DNA from: Podospora comata | Lineage: Eukaryota > Ascomycota > Sordariomycetes > Sordariales > Podosporaceae | NCBI GenBank assembly: GCA_017354895.1 | Contig: CP071497.1 | Coordinates: 3,906,001-3,970,000 of the forward strand | DNA length: 64,000 bases | Reading direction: 5' to 3' | The notes under the pieces: generated by a model | What the model was told of the DNA's origin: nothing | The model's database searches: none | The model's input: only the letters and a program-made list of their open reading frames with translations | Part shown: piece by piece, positions 11,268 through 21,701 of the stretch | Numbering within the stretch: position 1 is the stretch's first letter | Layout: each line of letters begins with the position of its first letter | Translations under genes and position numbers: made by a program

Positions 11268-13054
11268 GAAGGCTGTTACGAAGCTACACGGATTATTCTG
11301 TATTATGCCGCCCGCTTCGACATCCTTGAGGCTCTATTGTTGGCCAGAGACAACAGACAACACATTGCGCTGCATCACGCAATACGAAACGGGCAGAAGG
11401 AAGTTTTCAGGCTTCTGCATGGAGCGAGAATCAAGGGGCACACCTCGCCATGTACTCATTGATACCCCTTGCCAGACAATCTAGACGGATACACCACCTC
11501 GGAGGATCTGTCTGCAAAACTAGGACAGCTTGATATACTCGAAATTCTCCATCCTACAGCAATAGATCTGACACAGTCTCTGCTCTCAGCGGCTGCTAGC
11601 GTAGACCAGTCGCTCACTGTGAGAGACTTGCTTAACCACGACCTCAATCCGAAAAAGCCGTCCGAAAATGGTAAAGATACACCTCTAGGCTTAGCAGCGG
11701 CTGGTGGATTCATCCCGGTGGCCCGACCTTTGTTAGACAACAAAGCAGATATCAACCTTGCAAATGGGGATCGGAAATCACCCCTCTACCTCGCCGTCGA
11801 AAATGACAGGCGAGAAGTTGCCCAGGTTCTCTTGGACTATGACAATCAACCACAAGACTCGAACTCGAGTTCTTCTAGCAGTCGGTGTGAAGACGAACAT
11901 GAAGCAAGTTACTTCAACCACATCATAGTCGATGCGCCCGACATTGTAAGACTCGCACCGTCTCAAGGCAACACGCACTTCGCTAGCCTGTTGATCAAGT
12001 TTGGAGCCAATGTTAACGCCAAAATCTGCTGTACGCAAAACCCCTCTGCATCTGGCGGCCGAGAATGACAAACTGGAAGCTGCGCATCTTTTGGTTTGCC
12101 AGGGAGCTAATACTTTAATTAAGGATAAAGGTGGGCGGTGTCCCACTGAGTATGCAATCATGAGAGGCCATACAGACATGTTCGAGCTACTTATTCAGGA
12201 CACTGGCGACACTAGATATACTGGCGCACTACCACAACGCGATTTCGTCACTTCTGTTCAGTGCTCGGCTGTCGACATTGTCAGGTGCATCCTTGATCGA
12301 CTCCCACGTATCGAGAATAGCTCCGGGGGCGTTGACTCCTTTCTGCACATCGCCGCGCGTGACTCGAACGGCGAGATAATCAAGCTCTTGCGCGACCGCC
12401 TCCCAGGACTTGACACAAACCACGCAGGGGTCAAAGGAACGACGCCCATCCACGATGCCGTCGCTCATAAAAATGTGGAAGCCCTGCAGCAGCTGCTGAA
12501 AGCCAACCCGGATCTGGAGAAGACGGATGAGGATGGTAAAACGCCGTTGCTTCTATCTGTCCGCAAGGGTATGTCTCCAGGCATCTGCAGGCTCCTTCTA
12601 AATGCAGGGGCTGCCAAGCTACTTCTGGAGCATGGGGCCTAAGTTAACAATCCAGGAAAGACAATCTCCCAAAGCCAGCATTACAAAGCTGCGTATACAG
12701 GAAACTCCAGAACTGTTGAGGTCCTGCTGAGCTTCAAGGCGGAAGTCAACTGGCACAACTCCCAAAACGTGGTCAAGCCTCCACGCAGCAATGGATAACC
12801 TAGCCATTTGCCAAAGCCTGGTCAAACATGGAGCTGACATCAATGCCAGGAAAAGTGACCTTTGGACCCCGCTTCATATAGGGTGCCACTGGTCAGTTCC
12901 TGACACTGTGCGACTCCTTCTCGAGAAAGAGGCCGACCCAAACCTCAAGAATGAAGACGGCGACGCACCATTGCACCATGCTTTGAGGAAAGAGTCGCTC
13001 CAGGTTCTAAGACACAGCTGGCTGGTTAAGGAAGGGGATGCAAGTGTCATGTAG
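11225..13054 (+). pseudogene. Ankyrin-repeat gene relic
   Basis: Ankyrin repeats are spread over several frames. At 11225-11460: GLPPLHLAAQEGC and HIALHHAIRNGQKEVFRLLH. At 11469-12068: DTPLGLAAAGGFIPVARPLL and SPLYLAVENDRREVAQVLL. At about 12030-12642: TPLHLAAENDKLEAAHLLV, TPIHDAVAHKNVEALQQLL and TPLLLSVRKG. At 12791-13054: TPLHIGCHWSVPDTVRLLL and APLHHALRKESLQVL. The frame changes near 11461 and 12030, an in-frame TAA follows a GA-xVN motif at 12640-12642, and further disruption lies at 12640-12790. At least a dozen repeats are visible. The opening repeat abuts the antisense subtilase fragment near 11225. Such repeats act as sensor modules in fungal NLR-like proteins; here the gene looks dead. 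Confidence 0.85.
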
Positions 13055-14421
13055 GTATGGTAGAGGTCATTTTCAACTTTGGGTTAGAGGAATTTGTATG
13101 GAGGTGGTCTATAGAGAGGAGAGATACAGACAATGTCAGCTCGGGGACGGTGTGAAGGCTGTAGTGAGACGGATGAACAGGGATATGAGATAAAGATTGA
13201 GAGACATTGAGATTGAATAGCAACATTGTGTTATGTAGATTGAGAATGGTGGGATGCAAGAATGACACCTTGTCGCAAGCCTGGAGTGGCCAATGAAATC
13301 TTTCTCCACAGCTTGAGGATGTGAAGTGCTTTGTAAGAAGAGACAAATGGCCCTTTATCATTGGGATGTAGCGACGAACCAGGTAGGTGTTTGGATCTTG
13401 GTCAATGTAATATGCATACCTACTCAGATGGTGTTATTTGATGGTAATTACGGCGAGAGTATAAATATGGCTTACCGTTCCTCTCCCCATGTTGTTACCT
13501 TAGAATGGTGGAATATATAGTTATAACACCGTAGTTCTTCTGGTTAAGCTCTCGCTCAGCTGGAAACAGGCAAAGAGTTTTAATGACTACTGGAAAAGTT
13601 GTTGTGCTGCTTAGCATGATATGATGGCCACAGCTAGGGTACAGTTGAGTTACCGCGGCGGTGCGTCATAATGTAGCAACCAGCGAAGGGAGTATGGCGA
13701 TGCTTGGCTTTAGTCAGAGACACCATCGCATTGCTCTCGGTGACAGAACACGAAGAGTCATAATATTAATGACAGAAGAAAAAACACCAAGGGAAACCCC
13801 GGGCACTCAACATCAAAAATAAGCTTAGGGACGGGGGAGACTTGCAAAGCCCCGAGCGAGGGTGGCGTTTTTTTGGAGCCCTCAAGAAAGCACATCCGTG
13901 GCCTCAATTATTTAAACCCAGAAACAGAAAAAGCCTTGATTAATGCTATCCATTGGTCAGATGATGGACGAAAATAGCTTTAATTAATTCTAACCCCTAC
14001 TAACATGATGGACAAAAAGCGCTAGGATTCAAGAGAGAAAGGTCTGAGATTAGATACTGAAAAGGCTCAGATCATCCAAATAATTTACTTTATAAATAAG
14101 AAAAGTCCCAAACTAAATAGGTAGACAGAAGGATGCCTGAGGATTTAAGTACAGCCATTAAGCTGGCAGCAAACCTAGTCTACGTATGATGGTAGATGCT
14201 TGATAGCGAATGACCCGTGCAACATGGCAGGTTGTGGGATACCGGATTCATTATACAGGTAACCGACCGAAGCTTTCCATCCTGGACACTCAGAGATGGA
14301 AAGAACGACATTCCAATTTCATCGACGCAGAATTCACCAAACCCGGCGATCGCCCACGGGGCACATTTTCCCAGTCATCGACCGACTACACACCTACACA
14401 TTCCCAACAGCACACGCGATC
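13055..14421. other. Intergenic, no gene seen
   Basis: About 1.4 kb, AT-rich in 13350-14170. No motif-bearing open frame. The upstream region of the small MGNLQSK gene occupies the right end. Confidence 0.4.
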
Positions 14422-15003
14422 ATGGGCAACTTGCAGTCAAAGCTGTGCGGTTCCGACGAGCGATCAGAGGTGGTCGACCTCTGGCTTTGGAAAATACCCT
14501 TCAGCAAAAGGCAGCATTGCCTTTATTATTTCGAGAGACAGCTTGTCGAATTCTGCGGTAGTAGGGCAGACTTCGACCTGTTGGTGAGTCTTTTCACATC
14601 TACCACTCGTGCCGTTCCTGCCCTGTCAGAATAAGTAGCACTTGCTTACTGCTGTTTCGAAGATTTTCTACCCACCTGCACACCTGTGGATGAGAGATGG
14701 CACAAGGCTGGTTCCCACATCTATGAGATTGCGGATTGTGTTGAGGGGCTGCTCTATGGAAGAGGTATCTACGCCTTCATTTAGTCACGCAGGAACGAAT
14801 CACAATGCTGCTAACACAAACTTGCGCTCTCTAAAACAGCGAGAGATATTCAAGCTGAAGGATGACAATCACCAGTACTGTCTCGAAAAGAGAGAGCTCC
14901 GAGAGAACGACGAGCTGCTAGACTTCCCAGCACCTCCCCAAGACCACCGGGTTGAGGAAGGGTTTTTTTGGTCGTCAAAGCTGTACCCAGCTCGTTCCTA
15001 AGG
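14422..15003 (+). CDS. Possible small protein with an N-myristoylation motif
   Basis: The first exon, 14422-14583, reads MGNLQSKLCGSDERSEVV and continues with a Trp/Tyr-rich segment; MGxxxS is a textbook N-myristoylation signal, followed by a Cys that could be palmitoylated. A good donor GTGAGT ends it in phase 0. The last exon, from the acceptor at about 14840 (CAG) to a stop at 15001-15003, reads REIFKLKDDNHQYCLEKREL and onward, polar and probably helical. The middle exon (about 14637-14764) is ambiguous: splice phases favour the frame KIFYPPAHLWMRD, while another frame (DERWHKAGSHIYEIADC) looks more protein-like. It may be a recently damaged gene. No family is recognised. Confidence 0.4.
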
Positions 15004-15160
15004 ATGTTGTGAAGCAGTTTCGGTTTCGGTTTCAGCCAAGACTTTAATAGTCACAACCGAACACACGTTTAACGGCAGAAAAGTCTCAAAGCACTGATCA
15101 TACTATTAGAAGCTCATCTAATAAAAATGTCAATCCCTCCTCCATCGCGAGCCAAGCAAA

Positions 15161-16628
15161 CTAAAGCCCCCAGACCCCCCTCCCCTTCCCCTTCCCAAAT
15201 CCCTTCCCCCACCCCTTCCCCCTCTTCCCCTTCCCCTTAACCCACTCCCCACCTCTCCCCGTCTTCAACTCCCCAAAACCAACCTCCATCTCCCTCCCAT
15301 TCCAAACAGTATAATACCCCTTCAACACCGACGTCCCCAAAACCCACGCCAGCCTCCCTCTAATCGGCTCCCTCGCCGTCTGCGTCGGGCTGACAAACAC
15401 CGCTTGACAGATCCCGGGTCTAGAGTCATCAAACACCCCCAGGTTAAAAGCCCCCTTCACCAACCCCACCTCCACCGACCTCTCCCCAGTCCCAACCGTA
15501 AAAGTGATATCTTCCGTCCACGCGATCTCATCCAACACCTCACACGGCCCTCCCCAACTCCCAAGATTATCCAGCGGTCCAATCTCAGGCGAGAGAAAAT
15601 TGTAGATTTGCGCCGCGGTGGTGAAATCAGGCGTGAGAATAATCGCCGACCCCGTGTCCAGCAGCGTGACGTCGTCACGGATTGCAGAACTGGTGTTGCT
15701 CAGGAGGTACTGGCTGTTGACTCTAACCGCTCTCAGCCCCGCAACCCAACTCGCCCTCATCATCGAAAGCTGAACATCAAGGCCGATGGTGCGGACGGTA
15801 GAAGGGTAATACAAGCTTGCATCCGTCCCCCCAACCGTCAACTGCGGTTTTGGCCCCAACAGATAAAACCCAAACTCAGGCCCAAGATCACCACCAGTGT
15901 TGTTGATCCAGTTCCAATACGCCGTCTCAAACTCCGCCGTCGTGTTACTCGCCTGGTCTGGCCAAAAGTCTGTCGGTAAAGGTCCGAGACCAAAGATGCC
16001 ATCTGCTGGTTGGGTCGCCAAGCCAGAGGAGTAATAATCGCAAAGCAGAAACTGCTGGCCATAGCCAGTGATAGGAGGGGAGGAGATGGCGACCGTATCC
16101 GTAACAGCCGTGCAGTTCGCTCCCTGGGAGGTATTCGTCGGCCTCGTCCCCCCGCCCGCCGTCCCAAAAAACAGCTGCAGCGGAATCCCCGGACTGGAAG
16201 AAAACGTCGAAGACAAAAAAGGGTTGAACAAGTTCTGCTCGGGGGAGCATGTCGTGCAATTGTCCCGCGGGAGGAGGAGGTAAGGGGAACCAGTGTCAAA
16301 GATGACTTTGCTGTGTGTTGGGCAGAAGTGTTAGCTGATATAACATACCAGAACAAAAAGAAGCTTACAATCTCTGCGGGGGAGTCCCGACAGTAATCTC
16401 ACCCGCCCACTGAAGATCAGTCTTTCCCCTTCGCCAGACTTCGAGAGGGATGTTGACTCCCGACGACCACGTCGACCCGACATCCTGCTGCGCTTCATTC
16501 CCTCCAAGCCCGGGGATTCTCCCAGGGAACCTGTAGATTTCGTATGGCTCGCGGCGGTCGATGGACAGAGCTGATCCAGTAGCTACACAGAGCGCCGCGC
16601 TGGCGGTGAGTGAGAAGGAAAGCTTCAT
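15161..16628 (-). CDS. Secreted pepsin-type aspartic protease (A1 family)
   Basis: Two exons, 16628-16369 and 16310-15161, give 469 residues. Donor GTAAGC and acceptor ACACAG join in phase 2 to give TPPQRFKVIFDTGSPYLLLP. Residues 1-20 are a signal peptide (SFSLTASAALCVATGSALS). The first catalytic Asp is in DTGS (about 92), the second in LLDTGSA (about 305). Several N-glycosylation sites are present. It should cleave peptides in an acidic secretory or extracellular setting. The last 30 residues are an unusual Lys/Gly-rich tail (WVKGKGKRGKGWGKGFGKGK) instead of the Ser/Thr-rich GPI tail found in yapsins; it is encoded by a purine-rich GGGGAA-type repeat. The ATG is followed by a well-formed MKLSF signal, which fixes the start. 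Confidence 0.93.
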
Positions 16629-17223
16629 GATACTGAGTGTTGGGCGAGGGGTATCTCGATCTTGAACGTAAAATGAGTGTCGTGGAAGCTGAAGCTCGTA
16701 TCTCGTGAAGCATCCAAGCGGTTTGTGATGGTTCAAAGATCGCAAGAAAAAAAGAAGAAAAAAAGCAGGAAAATATCCTCCTAAAGAAGATCCCATCATC
16801 AAATATTATAGCAATGAAGCCATGTACAATTGTTTGTTGTTGACAATCCTTGGTGTGTCTCATCCATCAACCTTGTGTTACGATTGTCTACCCCTGAGAG
16901 GATAATACCAAGATGTGAGACCCACCTGAATGCCAGGCACACGCTGCCAACAATCAGGATCATGGCGACCCGACAGAGCGGAACAATCCCAAGTAGCTTA
17001 GTATTATGCTCGGTCATCCGATCTGTCAAAAAATTCCAGCCCTTCTAGAAAAGGCTTGCAGAAGCAGGAGAAAGGGACAGTAGGCGATGGCGCAGGCAGG
17101 TCATCCAAGTTCTCAAAATTATCAATTATGACGACATCAAATATCCAAAAAGCCATGTACACGTCGTCCGTGGTATTCTCCAAAACGCACGCAAACAAAA
17201 ATAAATACCATAAGCCAACATTA
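16629..17223. other. Intergenic, no gene seen
   Basis: Promoter region of the aspartic protease and 3' flank of the Cys-module membrane protein gene. Short open frames are judged shadows. Confidence 0.4.
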
Positions 17224-18319
17224 TCATCTTTGCCCTCCCCCAGGACCACGCATCGGCCCAGTCGTCGCAAGTTCAGTCGGCACATTATGCCCCATCCTGA
17301 AAGCTGTCGAGTCAGTCGCTGACAACTCCGCCATATTCGGGCTCGGCCCCATCGGCGGGGACTGGTGATAGTAGGTAGGCGTCTGCGAGAACTCCGAGAC
17401 GGTTCGGCTGTGGCCGTGCGGTTGGTATGCTTGGAATGAGTGGTGTGGATCATATGGCGAAGGTGATCTTCCAAGCCCTTCTTGCTTGGGCGGGTGACCG
17501 AATCCAGAGAAGGAATTTTGCAGACAAGGAGCTGAATGCTCGTCAGCTTGGAAAACGGGAGAAGTTGGGAAGGGACGTTGACTTACTGCTCTCGGGGCTG
17601 CTGAAGGTCGAGGTCACGGTTGGCTCATAGCCGACAGGTTTGAAGGTTGGAGTTGGCTGATAGCTACCTGCCTCTGTCACGAATGGTCTGATGTGGTTTT
17701 CTTGACTCTGTCGTACATTGCGTCGCCATCTCCAGAGAAGGAAGGCAATGAGGGCGAGGAAAAGGACAGCAGCTCCTGCCGCTATGCCCCCGATTGCTGC
17801 CGGGGGAAGGCCACTGTTTGAGCTTGGCGTGGTGGTTGAGAGCTCTGGTCGCGGATCAGCACCCGTGGTTGGAGTTGGTGTGGCGGTTGGTGTGATTTGA
17901 GTTGTCGAGCTCGGCTCAATGCTAGTGGTCGTGGGTGAAGCTCCAACGAAGATTTGGCGATTATCTGGGTCAGAACTGAGGCGGGCAGCAACAAGCTGGT
18001 CGGTCGGGCACGATTCGCTACGACATGGGTTTATCTTGCAACAACCCAAGAAGGGTGGTGTGATGCCAGCACAGGTCCACCACAATGCGCTCGAATCCGA
18101 ACTGTCGCATTCCTGGGCTGGAAGATGAAGGTAGCTGTCCTTGGAGAAGGATGCTGGCCGAAGGTTTTCTGGGGGACACGTTCCCGGTTCTCTCTGATAC
18201 CCAGTGGTGCACGGGTTGATAGTGCAGCAGCCGATGAACTCAGTCTTCTTTCCAAGACAAACATAAAACGTGCCACCACTGGGGCAACTCGCGCCGAGGG
18301 AAGGAGGGATGTTTGCCAT
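17224..18319 (-). CDS. Single-pass membrane protein with two GCC-INPC cysteine modules
   Basis: Two exons, 18319-17587 and 17531-17224, give 346 residues; donor GTAAGT and acceptor CATTCAG join in phase 1. Residues 5-110 hold two related Cys modules: CPSGGTFYVC...FIGCCTINPC and CDSS...WWTCAG...FLGCCKINPC. A Ser/Thr/Pro stalk follows (about 125-170), then one membrane helix (AAIGGIAAGAAVLFLALIAF) with a WRWRR stop-transfer anchor. The cytoplasmic tail of about 150 residues is rich in Pro, Gln, His, Tyr and Ser. No signal peptide precedes the Cys modules; the membrane helix may act as a reverse anchor. The layout is like a wall sensor (Wsc/Mid2-like), but the cysteine pattern is not WSC. Sensor function is inferred. 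Confidence 0.8.
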
Positions 18320-19573
18320 GTCTGAGATAGCAACGTTCAAAGATCAAAACAAAGATGAAAGGGGAGACTGACAGAGCACCAAAGTCGCACATTGTCCTCG
18401 AAAGAAAAGAGGGGCGAACACAGCAGAATATCAATCCCAGACCTCATCCACTATCGTCAACCAGGCTGTAGAGCCTGCAGCTGCCACAGTGAGAAGCTAC
18501 AGTATGCACCCTTACCCGATCTGGACATGGAGCCTTGCCAGTCCATCTCAACACCAACATCGATAGCTGCAAGCCCACCGCACACCCATTATGCAGCCGG
18601 ATACTTCATAGCCACAATGTGCCATGTTCGTGTTGAGCTTCATCAACTAGCTACATAACGTCAATCCCACCTGTCCTGTTGCCTCCATGAGTTGCATTGC
18701 CTCAGTGCCGACCATGTTTCGTTCCATTTATTTGTTTCATCGTCTTGAAACTCAAAGGGCACTTTTCAAGAACCACACTCTTGGGAACAATAGCACTTTC
18801 ATGAGCCGGCGAGGGTCTAGACCGCTACGGCAATCTCCAATCCGCTAGCGGATGAGGCTGAATTAGCCCCTGCCCCAGCAAAGAAGAAGAAAGAACCACA
18901 CCAGATCCCGATAATTCCAAATAAGCACTTAGACTCCAGACAGTGTCCACCCAGAGCGCCACTCTCCCTTATCATCCTAGTTGGCAAAATGAGAGGCGCG
19001 AAGAAAGAGCTGGCAGAAAGCCAAGGTTTTTGGCAATTGTATTTGGCAACAGGCATATGCAGCTCTGAATAAAAATAACAAGTGAAACATTTCTGCCTCA
19101 GTCAACCACTGGTGCCAAGTTGTGATGGGGTGCTGCAGCCGGGCGGGGTTTGCATGGTGGTGGTGGTGGTGGGTGGTGGTGGTGCTGGGAGACAAACAAC
19201 CTGGTAAAAGATGGCGTCGGGACCAAGACAAGGCTGCCGCAAAATGGTCTGGGCATTTGAGCTTGGGTTGTCGGATGGAGTTGGTTGAGTTTGGGGGCCG
19301 GGAAGGAAGGGTGGGCCGAGGGTTTGATCCGAGTGGTCGGGTTTGAGGAGGGACGAGGGTTGTGGTACTGGCGATGAAAGTGAGGGTTTGGTGATGGTGT
19401 TGCTGCGCTGTGTTTGGTGGTGGATGTGGGTTGCGGTCTCGTTTCGACTGGAGGGATGTTGGATGCCGAGCACAAAGTCGAAAGGCATGAGAATTCTGTA
19501 GGAGCAAGACGTGGGGATATAAGTGCCTGGTTTGGAAGACTTAGCACCAGCCGAAACAACAGGGAGTAAGCTT
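18320..19573. other. Intergenic, with a TGG-repeat stretch
   Basis: No convincing gene. A TGG-repeat microsatellite lies at about 19154-19185. Long overlapping minus-strand frames across 19100-19790 are Pro/Ser/His-rich because of this repeat and composition, and look spurious. Confidence 0.45.
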
Positions 19574-19700
19574 GGGCTGTTTGGTCTAGTGGTATGGCTA
19601 CGGCACCACGTCGATCCAAACTGAGAGAGACTAGGCAACACCGTGAGCCTGAGAACCCTGGACGACGGGGACGCCCCGAGTTTAACTCCCAGCAGGTGGT
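19574..19700 (+). tRNA. Degenerate tRNA-like sequence (proline-type 5' half)
   Basis: The 5' end GGGCTGT and the D-arm/A-box TGGTCTAGTGG (19582-19592) match fungal tRNA-Pro. A B-box-like GAGTTTAACTCC follows at 19678-19689, and T-runs at 19714 and 19721 could end Pol III transcription. However, the T-arm does not pair (CCGAG against CCCAG), no 3' strand complements the acceptor stem, and the A-to-B-box gap of about 90 bp is long even with an intron. GGCTACGG and CCGTGAGCC in the gap can pair around a loop. It is most likely a tRNA pseudogene, or else a chance match. Confidence 0.3.
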
Positions 19701-19724
19701 CGGGCACGGAACTCTTTTGCATTT

Positions 19725-20249
19725 TTTTCTTCCAACACTAAATTGACATTTTGCCCTCTGTCTGCGATCCAATTTTTGATCACCACCCACCATCTAAGCC
19801 TCCTTCCGTGACGACTTGGGTCTTTAGGGATCGATCGTGATCAATGGATGGCCAAGCAGGCTTTTGACGGCAAACATCACCTTGTCCTACGACTCTGTTT
19901 TGTATGGCAGTCAAGTTGTCTCGCCCACTGCCGATCCCAGTTTTGCACCCGAGATCAACTATATATGACTCACCACCTTCCTTCTCGGCGTGACTGGCAA
20001 ACACGATTTGAAGGTCAGGATATGAGGTGTTTATGGGACTTGCCGCCGCTTGTGACGCCGGTGCCAGGAGGTAACGGTGACAGTCGCACGCCAGCTCAGC
20101 AGTCACACTGCTCGATGCATGGAACAAAGATGGAATGGGGCCGTCGTCAACTCATGGCAATAGGACGACGACGCATCATTTCTCGGCCCAGGCATAACTA
20201 CCTTGAATTGCCTACAACGGGTGGGAATCGTCCAACTTCGTCGTTATTG
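19725..20249. other. Intergenic, no gene seen
   Basis: Upstream region of the effector-5-like gene. The open frame that runs through it joins the first exon but starts well upstream and has no coding character before 20250. Confidence 0.4.
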
Positions 20250-21248
20250 ATGATGGCCTTCACACGTGTACGCACCATGATGCTGTTGCTTCTCAGCAAC
20301 AGCAGCACCGTCTGCCATGCAATACCATCTCCAAACCTCAAAATCCAGACCTATATTACGCACCATAGTGGCAATACAGATGAGGTGCTGAATGTCCCCT
20401 TGTACCGGTACGTCGTAACCCCAAAATCTCTCCGCAAATTGTTTTTTCAAACCCCAAACTGTTCCTAAGAAAGTGTCTCGCGTGCCAGGACCACAGTCAC
20501 AAATGCCATGATGACCTCGGGGCCGAACTCCCAGTCTGCCCGAGAGAGTAACAGCAATATGTCGTGCTTCTCCCTCGGTTACGGTCTTTCAGCTCGAGAC
20601 TGCGAGTACATGGCGTCAATCGGCATGTTCGACCAAGGCCGGAACGCCATCTACAACAACGGCAAGATGTGGATTGGGCGGGACGGGCCGAACACCTTCA
20701 CCTTCATCAACGGTGCTGGGGTGCCGATCATTCTCGTCATGTGGTACGCTTTCAACAAGGACAACACTTCCAGTTTCATGAATATCCGCCGTCCCGAGAT
20801 CACGTACTCACTCCCCGAGACCGGAAGCGCAGTCGAGATCTCTGCTGCGAATGGGATGCCGGGGGGTTGGTCAATGATTTACAACTACTCTACTCCGCTG
20901 AGCGAGTATGGGCAGATCAGGAACACGTTCGGGGAGTTCAGCACGGGCGATTACGCCACGGTTGATGTGTCGAGGTTGGTGAATATGGCGGGAAACTCGG
21001 TGACCGTTAGAGTGTTTGGCCACCAGCCTGTCGACACCACTCTACAGCCTGTATGCATCACTGATATGCGCACTTGCGCGTATGTGTGCACCAGCAGGAG
21101 TGTGGGATCGTGCGGAGCGACGGGGAGTTATCAGTTGGTGAACTGTGGCGGACCCAACGCGGTGGAAGGGATTGATGAACACGGGAATCCCACCGGCGGT
21201 TGTCAGGGGTGGACGAATGGGGGGCATATCGAAGTTATCTTCCTTTGA
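20250..21248 (+). CDS. Effector-5-like secreted protein
   Basis: Two exons, 20250-20407 and 20489-21248, give 305 residues; donor GTACGT and acceptor GTGCCAG join in phase 2. The N terminus (MMAFTRVRTMMLLLLSNSSTV) is hydrophobic and probably a signal peptide, though ATG 20253 or an internal Met could be the start. The mature part matches the fungal secreted family annotated as effector 5: CFSLGYGLSARDCEYMASIG, MWIGRDGPNTFTFIN, PEITYSLPETGSAVEIS, VSRLVNMAGNSV, and a Cys-rich C terminus (CITDMRTCAYVC, CGATGSYQLVNCGG). At least eight cysteines are present. The family is described from name annotations only; whether it acts on plants or on other fungi is not shown by the sequence. Confidence 0.8.
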
Positions 21249-21701
21249 GTTTTGGGGATTTGGACGGGAATCGGCGGCTGTTTGCTGGGAAAAAAAAAAA
21301 CCAGAACGAGGGTTGAGAGTGGCGCGTTGAAAGGAGAATTTGACAATGTTTGATTTCTACTCTCATTATTTTCGATACGAATAACCAAAACCATGGACTG
21401 AGGTAACAGCCACAGCCTGAAAATGATTGCTCATGAAAAGTGAAGGGATTCCGAAGTTGCCTTGTGGTTGGCAGTGGATCATCAGATCGCAGGGGCCTGT
21501 GGGGCGATTGATAAGCTGTGTGGCTGTTATCAGATGGTCGCACAATGCCCCACTTCGCGACCACATCATCTGGGAGCACTGACCGTCTCACCACGGCAGA
21601 TTCACCGGTGATGCTTTGTTGCACCTTTCTTTCTCTTCTCTCAGAAGAAAAAGTTGCCGAATCATTGTTTCATCGCTGATTTTGGCCAAGCACACGTGAA
21701 A
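21249..21701. other. Intergenic, no gene seen
   Basis: 3' flank of the effector-like gene, with a 10-A run at 21291-21300, and the promoter of the Sfh5 gene. No other feature recognised. Confidence 0.4.

Noticed and set aside
19098-19793. Long overlapping minus-strand frames with His/Pro runs
   Set aside because: They arise from the TGG microsatellite and skewed composition, three frames are open at once, and no motif or splice structure supports any.
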